From Flavobacteriales bacterium (lineage in GTDB: Bacteria; Bacteroidota; Bacteroidia; Flavobacteriales_F; PHOS-HE28): a stretch of DNA of 24,948 nucleotides. The notes beneath the pieces are model-generated. The model saw nothing but the letters and a program-made list of their open reading frames with translations. It was not told the origin of the DNA and did not search any database. The position numbers and the translations under genes were made by a program. Positions 18,015-24,948 of the stretch are shown here, one piece after another (within the stretch, counting starts at the first letter, position 1; each line of letters begins with the position of its first letter). Where the stretch lies: positions 1 to 24,948 of the forward strand of contig JADKGB010000008.1 of NCBI GenBank assembly GCA_016717225.1. The letters run 5' to 3'.

Positions 18015-18984
18015 ATGGAGGCCCAGGCGGCGGCGGTCTCCCGTGATGCGTGGTGTCGGGGGGGCTACGCGTGCTGTGTATTCGGATGGCAATTCACGGC
18101 GGGCGGCTTGTGCGTAGCTTTCGTTCCGGGCAGGTCGGGAAGCCCGGTGCCGGCGCAGGGGCCCTGTTGCCAGATGGAACAAGTTCCCGGTATGCACAAG
18201 GGACGACGCCCAACAGCCGAGAGGCCTACGGGGCGCGGCAGCCAAGGATCGCCACACCCCAACAAGCAGGCGGGAACAGCTGCCTGCAACCAAGCAGCTC
18301 TGGGGGGACCAACAGGAGAGGCTTGCTTCCATTTGCTCGCAGCCTTTCCGAGCTGAAAGGAAGGGGGAAAATCCAACCCTCAGGGTTCACAAAAGGCCTT
18401 GGCCTTCCCAGTGCTGACCAACCAACAAGATGACCGCCCCAATAGTACCCATTGTTCCCAATAGCGGACGCTGTCCGGATGGGTGCCCCAGCCGTCCGCC
18501 CCAACAGGGCACGGAGATGATCTCCGTCGGAATGGCGCACCTGATAGCCGATCAAAGACCCAGTGCAATGGCATTCATCCATCGTCGACCTTCATACCAA
18601 CGAACTGTTTGATACAGTACCCCGCATTGCAGCGCGGGGGCGCCGGGTCAGTGAAGCCGACGAGGTTGTTCGCACCCAACGTGCGCACAACCGCCGTTCA
18701 TTGAGATGCGCAACAGCAACCTCCACGCTCCACTCCAGACAACCAGGGCCAAGGCGAAGAAGGCTGTCGCGGCCATCCCGGGCGGGGCCGAGAGTTTCTT
18801 TAGCGCGCCTCTTCTACCCCGACAGGTCTCGCGGACGGATCGAGGAGGGTCGCTGGTGGCTGGTCAGGAGGCGGGGCCAGGCGCACCCCACGGGGGGGCC
18901 GTAACGACCCTTTCGTCACCGGGGCGGTAGGATAATCAGCATGTCCTAAACCTAGACATCGCTCCAAAATGGCCTGCGATCGGT
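18015..18984. other. 970-base stretch without a supportable gene, rich in short inverted repeats
   Basis: Both strands have several medium-length open frames, as expected at this GC content, but none shows a recognisable domain, signal peptide or convincing start. No tRNA, rRNA, tmRNA or RNase P core motif was found by eye. The part from 18126 to 18527 holds six short perfect inverted repeats: 18126-18147 (CCGGGC arms), 18266-18287 (GCAGGC), 18343-18360 (CCTTTC), 18375-18387 (AACCCT, one-base loop), 18393-18406 (AAGGCC, two-base loop) and 18511-18527 (ACGGAGAT, one-base loop). It may be a structured RNA, a decayed mobile element or a badly sequenced gene. Confidence 0.4.
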
Positions 18985-20469
18985 ATGTTTGCCGCCTTCA
19001 GCACCGTCCGTACATTGGGCAAAATTTTCCGCAACTGCGTTCTACCTCTGCTCCATCATCGCGCTCTTGGGAGGCTGCAGGAGGGAAAAGGGCTTCGTTC
19101 GCACTGGCTCCAGCTCCTTTGAGATCGACGGCCAACTTTTCGTCCCCCTAGCCGTCAACTATATCCTATCAATCCGCACCGACCGGCAACAGCCTTGGAT
19201 CGGCCCTGGCGTGGACTACGCCGATAGCATTTGGCTGAACCAGTCGAACGAGCGCGACATCGGGATCCTGCGCGGCCATTTCGAGATGATCAAGGACGCT
19301 GGTTTCAATACGGTGCGCCTCGTCGGCTTCAGCAAGCTTGAGGAGAAGGATGGTCATCCAACGATCAAGGGACGCATCACTCCCTTTGAGGAAAAGCGGT
19401 TCAGGCTGGATTCGGCGGATATGCGTGCTCGCTACTTGAACGAACTGGAGCAGGTGATCCACCTGGTACACGATGCCGGTTTGAAGGCGATACTCCTCAC
19501 GGACATGAAGCCCGGGGATCCATATGCCGAAGGCCTGTTCATCGACATCGCCAAGCGCTTCCAAGATGATCCCACCGTAATGGCCTACGACCTGTTCAAC
19601 GAGCCGCTTTATTTCGATCCTGAGTGGCACGACAAACAGTACGTCCGTCGCATGGGCCAGCGCTGGGATAGCTTGATGGAGGCCAACGCTCCTCATCAGC
19701 TTTGGACCCTTGGGTTGGCCAACCTGCGCGAATTCCTAGAGTGGGACCCGCTGATGCTGGATGCCGATTTCTTCTCCTTCCATCCCTATGAGCATGAGCC
19801 CGGGCAGGTGATATCCGAGATGCGTTTCTACAGTGAGCATTGCCCGAAGCCATGGATCATCGGCGAAACATCCATTCCGGCCGATGGTGATTCGGTGCCC
19901 TATGCGGAACAGCTCGCCTTCGCACAGGAAACGTTACGCCAGAGCCGGGCCTGCAAGGCTTGGGGATACTCCTGGTGGCAGTTCATGGACGTGGATTGGC
20001 CGGAATTCCATCCGAGTTTCATGGGCGTGGCCAAGCAGTCGGGGCGCTATCGAACGTCGAAAGGCACGTTCGTGGCCGGTGCGTTCAAACCCGTTGTAGA
20101 GGCCTTCAACGGCCATGACGCTAAGAACCCAGTAGGCGAATGCCTTTGTCCGATCAACTACTACAACTGGTCCCAAGGCGAGGCTTTCAACATGCGCGGG
20201 CGATTGGTGACCGAGGAGGGCAAGGGATATCAAATGGAGTGGTGAATGCTTGGAGCCAAGACTGGAGCGCTTCACGAAGTACCGTGACGAAACCGGACGG
20301 CACCTTCGAACTGCGGTCTGCGTTCGTCCTGCAGCACTGGTGCGCATCAGCCGTTGGCCGCGTTTGGACCATGGGCGAAGTGGACACCACAGCCGTTGTG
20401 GTGGGAGCGAATGACATGCGGACCTGGAGCGCCGGGAACCTGGAACTCTGGCCAGTTGGGTCCGATTGA
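18985..20469 (+). CDS. GH5-like (clan A) glycoside hydrolase lipoprotein, frameshifted
   Basis: This is a surface or periplasmic glycosidase predicted to be anchored by a lipidated cysteine (CSIIALLGGC, lipobox LGGC). A TIM-barrel domain follows: FEMIKDAGFNTVRLVGF, HLVHDAGLKAILLTDMKPGD, then VMAYDLFNEPLYFD with the acid/base Glu in NEP, DADFFSFHPYEHEPG, and WIIGETSIPADGD with the likely nucleophile Glu. These are Glu205 and Glu293 counting from TTG 18989. GYSWWQFMDVDWPEFHP supplies an aromatic subsite. The frame ends early at QMEW (20245); restoring one G near 20240 continues into a C-terminal beta domain (VNAWSQDW ... GNLELWPVG). The TTG at 18989 is the start in the uninterrupted frame. ATG 18985 with one extra base in the AAAATTTT run gives a better signal peptide (MFAAFSTVRTLGKFSATAF). 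The substrate (mannan or beta-glucan type) cannot be determined. Confidence 0.78.
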
Positions 20470-20475
20470 GCGGAT

Positions 20476-21918
20476 CTATTCAATGCGCACCTCAAATACC
20501 CGCCCTAACAGCTCTTTCTGCGGAAACGGTATCCCGCCTTGGGCGTATGGTGAACCGGGCCAGGCCACCGCCACCTTGCCACGCTGCTGCTGCACTTCGA
20601 GCGGCAGAACGCGCAACCACGACCGGGGATCGTTCCGGTCCGTGACTTGTTGCGGATAGATCGGGGGGAAGGATCGCTCTGGGCAAAGCGGCATGCCCTT
20701 CATGATCTCGAAATCGATCTCCGCATAACCCGAGTAGGGAACACGATACGCCGAACTCGTATCGCTGCCATATGGTCGGTAGCCGCCAGCGCATGCGCGT
20801 CGTTGGCCGGTACGTTCATCGGAACCGATCAACCAGATGGCGTTGGTGAGCCCGTTCCAGAGGTCGCTGTCGTTCAGCAGTGGAGAAAGTCGCGCGTGCA
20901 CTCGAAAGCGTCCGTAGGTGTAACGCTTGCGTGTGTGCTGATGCCAACATTCTCTTTGCGCAATAAACCTTCCACGCACGATGGATTGCGGTGCTCCAAG
21001 GCATGTTGCACACTGTCGTAGCGCACCGTTTTGCACGGTTCATCGGCGATGCTCGGAAGCGTGCTCGCCCATTTCTCCGTTGGCGTAAAGCACATGGCGC
21101 TATCGTGATCCGAGGGTGAACCCATTGCCCAACACATCCGCGACAACGGGATGTTGTTGAAGCGCGAACCGGATCGATGTGGTTGAAGAACTGTTCGAGA
21201 CGAACCGAAGTATTCCGCATTGCGCGATCCTCGCGCCGGATCGCAACCGATCGAAGCACGAACACATCGGGTATTTTTCACGATGGCACCTGCGCATCAG
21301 ACTCTGGCCCATGCAACCAGAACCAGTACGGCTCCACGAAGTAACCAGCCTCTTTCTTCCGGACGTCGCGCACCGCCTCGGGAATGGCACCGCCAAAAGC
21401 ACTCTCCGGAATGGCCACGAGCAGCATCGAATAAAGACCCACGCGCGGATACGCCCCACGAAGCCTCTGGCATTTCTTCGCGTGGGTCACAGAAGAAAGA
21501 GTGTTGTTGAAACGCTCGAGCCTTCTTTCGCTATTGGAGATGATGTGATCGAGAACGCGCCATCATCCCCGTTGGCACAACCGTAAAAGTTTTCCTCTGC
21601 CAGAGGATGTTGCTGGCCATTGGGGCCTGACTCGTCGAATTTGTATGACTCGTTCCGATAGTAAACGGCGTATCGGTAACGCTCCGCGTCCTGGCCGTTT
21701 GCAGATGATATCGTGAACGTCACCGGCAACCCGGCATCAGGAACAGATACCGGAGATCCGGCAGAGAGTCCGTTCGGTATTCGGAGTTCTACTGGGAGTC
21801 GCGGAGGTTGCCCTTCAGACCCAATAACCACAGCATCGATCGTTCCAATATTCACAGGCGCTCGGGAGCAACCGCCAAGCAAGATCAGCAGGACGAAGAA
21901 GGACAAGAGATCACGCAT
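20476..21918 (-). pseudogene. Lipoprotein with GH16-like C-terminal domain, multiple frameshifts
   Basis: ATG 21918 gives a lipoprotein signal (MRDLLSFFVLLILLGGCSRA). A beta-rich region follows (PVELRIPNGLSAGSP, YRYAVYYRNESYKF). After breaks near 21585 and 21490 come LYSMLLVAIPESAFGG and KEAGYFVEPYWFWLHG; after more breaks near 21285, 21165 and 21120 comes HDSAMCFTPTEKWASTLPSIAD. The last part, from about 20925, is open to the TAG at 20476: YGRFRVHARLSPLL, LWNGLTNAIWLIGSDE and GYAEIDFEIMKG. The EIDFE string matches the GH16 catalytic motif (nucleophile Glu, Asp, acid/base Glu), and the strands before it fit the same jelly-roll. Repaired length is about 480 residues. It would act on a beta-glucan or galactan outside the cell. 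It is co-directional with the membrane protein whose stop overlaps its start by eight bases, and its stop is six bases from that of the convergent GH5-like gene. Confidence 0.62.
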
Positions 21919-22601
21919 GTGGCACCCCCTGGTTGAATGGCTTCGCACTGCGGAAAACAATATCCATCGTCGTCAGGAGAATTGGTTCGCTGCTCTTGCT
22001 CGAAATGAAAACGATAATCCGGTCATTGCTGTCAACGGGTAGTTCTCTCAACAACCATTCAAAATTGAAGCGCTCCCACTCACTCGTCCTGTGTTCCGGA
22101 TCAGCAGTCGTTTCTCGTTCCATTCCACCAGCGCGCCGTCGGGTCGTTCGATCCGGATAACGATACACACCGGTGACGGATCCGTGCTTTTCATCAGAAC
22201 CCGACCGAGACAGAACGGAGACTATCGGATACATCACCTACAACGCGAACGATCGCGGGGGAGGACCGGATCATGTTGAACGCCTTCGGACCATCGAATG
22301 CATCAACCGTCTGGTACACCGCCATGCTCAGGTCTAAGTCGAAATCGAAGTGCAGGTTCGGCGAGCCGGCGTTCTCTGCTGCGCCGAAGGGAATGGGATC
22401 CGCGTAGGACGTGACCCCGGAAACATCCTCCTTCATTGGGTTCGCGACTCCGGAACCGCAGGGCACGGGAACGCATGCCATTCGGCCCTTGCGGACTGAT
22501 CGATTCCGAAGGACCATTAACACCAAGACCGCAGCCGCTAACAGGATGAGACCTGTGCTAGTGAGCGTGAACATCAAAGCGATGCGGCGTGAATTCCTCA
22601 T
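21911..22601 (-). CDS. Single-pass membrane-anchored protein of unknown function (one frameshift)
   Basis: ATG 22601 gives MRNSRRIALMF and one long hydrophobic segment (LTSTGLILLAAAVLVLMVL, about residues 11-30). The basic flank NRSVRKGR comes next. The rest should be periplasmic: FGAAENAGSPNLHFDFDLDLSMAVYQT, a helix or strand region VDAFDGPKAFNMIRSSP, then SVSV. One indel near 22200 changes the frame, and the remainder reads GSDEKHGSVTGVYRY, WERFNFEWLLRELPVDSNDRIIVFIS and IVFRSAKPFNQG to the stop at 21911. Repaired length is about 229 residues. I do not recognise a family. The stop lies inside the first codons of the GH16-like lipoprotein gene (eight-base overlap), so the two are one operon and may form an envelope complex. 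Confidence 0.6.
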
Positions 22602-22659
22602 ACCAGTGCCAAAGAAAGTCAAGCACTTACGCAATGAGCGTGGTCATATTGTGCGTTGC

Positions 22660-23398
22660 TCACACCAAGGAGATCCCATCTTCCGCGATCAGCGACTCAC
22701 TGCGCAGCCGCAAATACAATTGCACAGTGGCCACGACATCCTTCTTGCAATACGCGGCAATGCGATCCAGGTCCTTGTCCTCGTAATAGACCTGCCACGT
22801 CGGCACCACTGATGTCGTCCTTGGGCGTAGGAATGCCAAGCAGGTGTGTGAGCAATGCGAGCGACGTGAAGTTCTTGCGATCGCCGAAACTCCACATGTT
22901 CATAGTATCGAGATGGCCCACTTCCCAGGGCTTCAAGCCACCGATGTCGAGGAGCTTGGGAAGTGCCACACGGTGAACAATGCACCGGCGAGCGATCCAT
23001 GGAAAGTCGAACTCTTTGCCATTGTGGCCACACAACCAATGGTCGTCGGTGTTGTAATGCCGGTTCAACAGGTCTGCAAAGCGCGTGAGCAGATCGTACT
23101 CGTTGTCTCCGTGGAAGGTGGTTACGCGCAACTTCCATTCAGCCCCCTCTTTGCGCAGGCTGCCCACGCCAATGCAGATGATCTTGCCGAACTCCGAGAA
23201 GATGCCCGCCTTCTCGCTGTACAATTCTTCTGCGGTCTTCTCTTGCCGTTCTTGTTCCAGCGCGTTTTGTCGCTGAAAAGTTTAGCGGTGCGTTCGTCAA
23301 GTTCGCTCCAATTCGCAACGAGCGGAACGGTCTCGATATCGAGAAAGAGGATCTTGCTGAGGGTCTCGGATGGTGTCGGGGCGCACGTTGTTCGCCAT
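22660..23398 (-). CDS. Predicted 3'-5' exonuclease, PolB-like DEDDy family (frameshifted)
   Basis: This is a stand-alone RNase H-fold exonuclease of about 246 residues after repair, related to the proofreading domain of family B DNA polymerases. ATG 23398 (MANNVRPDTIR) is followed after an indel near 23365 by SKILFLDIETVPLV, the Exo I motif with catalytic Asp and Glu. An indel near 23238 leads to AEELYSEKAGIFSEFGKIICIGVG. Exo II is CGHNGKEFDFPWIARR. The block YNMWSFGDRKNFTSLALL-like (actually MNMWSFGDRKNFTSL) and LLGIPTPKDDISGADV follow. A third indel near 22790 leads to the Exo III motif in AAYCKKDVVATVQLY (Tyr and Asp of DEDDy). The frame ends at TGA 22660-22662. It probably trims DNA 3' ends in repair or replication. 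It is 58 bases upstream of the membrane protein on the same strand, with no functional link visible. Confidence 0.87.
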
Positions 23399-23475
23399 AG
23401 CCAGCGCAGGGTTCGTGCGGTATGGGCGAAGGCAAATGTATTGCACCGTCTCTGAAATTCGGCAACGAAGTAGCG

Positions 23476-23536
23476 AGTGAAGAGTGATGAGTGGCGAGTG
23501 CTGTCGCACGAAGCACTCGCCACTCGCCACTTTTTT
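23476..23536 (+). repeat. GAGTGRN-type repeat forming a long hairpin followed by T6
   Basis: GAGTGGCGAGTGCT (23489-23502) is perfectly complementary to AGCACTCGCCACTC (23512-23525), with a nine-base loop. On the left it continues as GAGTGAAGAGTGAT, so the left side is a short run of a seven-base GAGTGNN unit. A second CGCCAC and TTTTTT (23531-23536) follow on the right. It lies between the exonuclease start and the end of the next minus-strand gene, where no plus-strand gene needs a terminator. An interspersed repeat is therefore more likely than a dedicated terminator. Confidence 0.65.
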
Positions 23537-23544
23537 CACTCACG

Positions 23545-23950
23545 CTACTCAATAAGCACCCCCCGTCTTTTCATCAGCGGCAGCTCCGTGAAGTGCTCTT
23601 GATCGATACTGCCCGCAACGAAGATGTATTTCTTGTCATACAAGCGGCCATCCACATAGAAGCTGAGCCAGTATTGATTGCTCAGGACGAATACATCTTC
23701 AACTATACGTTCAATACGCGCCCAGCTTTTCGGTCAAAGATGTTTCAGAAAATGGCGCATCTCACTGAATAGCGCGGTGCTCCCCGTCGGTCTCGCCGCA
23801 ACCCGTGAGGCGAAGCCAGCACGTTCTCCAGCGTCACGTCGGGCATTGATCGAATTATGCGGACCACGACATTTCGCCGTCCTCACATCAGGCTCGTGAA
23901 CAATGGCCGTACTCACCCTCAACCTTGGGTAGCTCGATATCCTTCTTCAT
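23545..23950 (-). pseudogene. Conserved Bacteroidota protein of unknown function (about 135 aa), frameshifted
   Basis: ATG 23950 reads MKKDIELPKVEG. After frame changes it continues TAIVHEPDVRTAK, then SMPDVTLENVLASPHGL, then FSEMRHFLKHL. An in-frame TGA or a paired indel follows near 23740. The final block is open to the TAG at 23545: PKSWARIERIVEDVFVLSNQYW, LSFYVDGRLYDKKYIFV and AGSI. From memory, this order (KKDIELPKVEGV, IV-E, LENVLV-S-G, LRHFL, IEPI-EDVFGLNNEYWV, YDKKYIF) matches a small conserved family common in Bacteroidota. It has sometimes been labelled phenylalanyl-tRNA synthetase subunit alpha without support. It has no signal peptide or membrane helix. The function is unknown. 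At least three indels are needed, so whether the gene is functional cannot be judged here. Confidence 0.6.
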
Positions 23951-24241
23951 TTTAAGGTGTGACAAATTAAACGCAGAGGGCGCGGAGAGGAGGACAGAGG
24001 AACGCAAAGTGAAAGTCGCGTACAAAATCCAAACGCATTGCTGCGCTTTCGCAACATAGCGCAGAGAGGGAGAGTCAGAGGTGCGCACAGGCGAATTTCG
24101 AAATGCGCTCCACCAGACAAGGGGTTGACCAGAAACTTCACGAGCTTGGTCTGCACATTCCCTCGGCGACCTTGCGTTAAAAACTCAGTGCTCCTCTGTG
24201 TTTATCTCTGCGCCTCTGCGTTGCAGATAACGATGCTCACC
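23951..24241. repeat. CGCAGAG interspersed repeat block, two direct and one inverted copy
   Basis: This 290-base stretch has no gene. One copy at 23970-24011 begins AACGCAGAGGGCGCGGAG. A second, partial copy in the same orientation is at 24059-24087 (GCGCAGAGAGGGAGAG). An inverted copy at 24170-24224 reads, on the other strand, AACGCAGAGGCGCAGAGA. The outer copies both continue into ACAGAGGA, so the block can fold back on itself. Repeats of this CGCAGAG/CTCTGCG type are known as scattered noncoding elements in many bacterial genomes, including Bacteroidota. Their function is unknown. Confidence 0.75.
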
Positions 24242-24948
24242 TTATGACGCCCTCACCCGAGTCCCGATGTAATCCATTACGTCCTGTGGGTGGCCTTCAG
24301 CATTTTCTCTTCCCACAACATGCCTGTGCGCACCATGACCAGATGCTCATGCGGCACAACAACCGTACTCTCCATGGTAGCCTCGGCAGTGGTAAACCGG
24401 TTTTCCATCCAATTCCATCAGCCGCAGAAGTAGCCGTAGCGCTTGTTGGAGTTTATCATGGTCTTTCAGGAGCGCTGGGTAATGCTCGCTTGCCAGTATT
24501 CGTGGGACCAACTGCCGACCGTTCCACTTCCCACTGTCGGAGTAGAGGCTGGCCATGTGACCAAAATCGCGTGCAGTCGCATAGAAGCAACAGAAGGCCT
24601 TAAAGTCCCCGCCTTCGGTGTCCTTACCCCAGAACGCAGGATGCTCACAGCCCGAGGGCTTCCAGATCTTCTCGCGAACCAATACGTCCAGCGTTTGACC
24701 GTAGACCTTCTCGAGCACCTCGGCCATTATCTAGTGCTGCCGCTGATGTAATCCCAGAATTCCACGCACGAGGTATCACGACAAGAGTTGGTTCAATGAC
24801 AAGTCGCGCACGTTGGTGCCGTAATATCCCTTGGCATTGTCGCTGAACGGATCGGCTCCGCTTTCGCCCCAATCCAAACCAGTGCTCCATAGTAAGTACG
24901 TGATAGATACGGATGCTTTTCTTGCACTCTTCTTGTGCGAACTCCGGC
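24242..24948 (-). CDS. Serine beta-lactamase-family (PF00144-type) hydrolase, 5'-truncated by window, frameshifted
   Basis: This is the C-terminal two thirds of a penicillin-binding-protein-like serine hydrolase, which may act as an esterase, peptidase or beta-lactamase. Reading inward from the window edge: IRIYHVLTM then STGLDWGESGADPF (the LLTMTSGLDW block), YYGTNVRDLSLNQ, FWDYISGST (position of the Tyr-x-Asn/Ser motif), and MAEVLEKVYGQTLDVLVREKIWKPSG. GKDTEGGDFKAFCCFYATARDFGHMASLY follows, then LMELDGKPVYHCRGYHGEY. After one more indel come VVVPHEHLVMVRTGMLW and GHPQDVMDYIGTRVRAS to the TAA at 24242. The catalytic S-x-x-K lies beyond the right edge. Frame changes are near 24880, 24777, 24372 and 24317. 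The HGEYVVVPHEHLVMVR stretch is the third active-site region (His-x-Gly-like). The natural substrate is unknown; drug resistance should not be assumed. Confidence 0.82.

Noticed and set aside
18226..18582. 118-codon minus-strand frame with a Gly/Tyr/Trp-rich stretch (IGNNGYYWGGHLVGW) faintly like the DUF1566/Fibrobacter major paralogous domain
   Set aside because: The surrounding blocks of that domain, including the closing VRC motif, are not visible in any frame, so the similarity is too weak to call.
18563..18904. 113-codon plus-strand frame
   Set aside because: It is highly Arg-rich with no motif, and two other frames are equally open here.
17796..18984. Possible tRNA, tmRNA, RNase P RNA or SRP RNA in the gene-less region
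   Set aside because: I searched by eye for the T-loop, tmRNA tag context, RNase P P4 core and SRP tetraloop region and found no convincing match.
23489..23536. Dedicated terminator for the neighbouring genes
   Set aside because: The T-run is oriented for plus-strand transcripts, but both neighbouring genes are on the minus strand.
23491..23772. 93-codon plus-strand frame
   Set aside because: It starts inside the hairpin repeat and is antisense to the conserved small protein, whose frame carries recognisable family blocks.
23965..24240. CRISPR array
   Set aside because: The repeats are diverged, few and partly inverted, with no uniform spacers and no cas genes.

Overview
The window looks like chromosomal DNA of a Bacteroidota member, most likely Flavobacteriales-like. 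The main marker is a secreted CotH protein ending in a gliding-motility/type IX secretion (type B) C-terminal domain with the signature FSPNGDGIND. Bacteroidota-style lipoproteins and the interspersed CGCAGAG repeats agree with this. By eye GC is slightly above half, high for the phylum. Many genes are cut by single-base frameshifts, mostly at short homopolymers, while both halves stay recognisable. I read these mainly as uncorrected long-read indels. They are densest at 1-2,100 and 20,470-24,948, and rarest in 6,436-9,850 and 10,077-13,518.

Layout. 1-2,731 (+): the 3' part of an S9 prolyl-oligopeptidase-type peptidase with a good terminator, a DinB-superfamily protein, a Crp/Fnr regulator, and a one-base-overlapping glutaredoxin-like protein. 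2,881-5,629 (+): a large secreted lamin-tail/CotH protein. 5,727-13,518 (+): a tightly packed run scoA, GT-C A, GT-C B, scoB, GT-C C, GT2. The two subunits of 3-oxoacid CoA-transferase are separated by two tandem paralogous membrane proteins. 13,519-17,795: two more GT-C-like polytopic proteins on the minus strand and a second DPM1-like GT2 on the plus strand. 17,824-18,014 (-): a candidate small protein. 18,015-18,984: no confident gene, but many short perfect inverted repeats. 18,985-20,469 (+): a GH5-like (clan A) lipoprotein. 20,476-22,601 (-): a two-gene operon of a membrane-anchored protein and a lipoprotein with a GH16-like EIDFE motif. 22,660-23,398 (-): a PolB-like DEDDy 3'-5' exonuclease. 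23,476-24,241: a hairpin repeat, a conserved Bacteroidota protein of unknown function, and a three-copy CGCAGAG repeat block. 24,242-end (-): a serine beta-lactamase-family hydrolase, truncated by the window.

How they may work together. The two soluble DPM1-like GT2 enzymes would load a sugar onto a polyprenyl phosphate on the cytoplasmic face. The five GT-C-like membrane proteins, most with an acidic/aromatic first periplasmic loop, could use such donors outside the membrane to decorate glycans, lipids or secreted proteins. At least three GT-Cs end in a beta-rich periplasmic tail with a similar last strand. This glycosylation idea is inference from family and neighbourhood. The CoA-transferase is metabolic (acetoacetate/ketone-body type) and has no obvious link to it. 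The interrupted sco operon, the paralogous GT-C pair and the structured 18-19 kb stretch are the most unusual parts.
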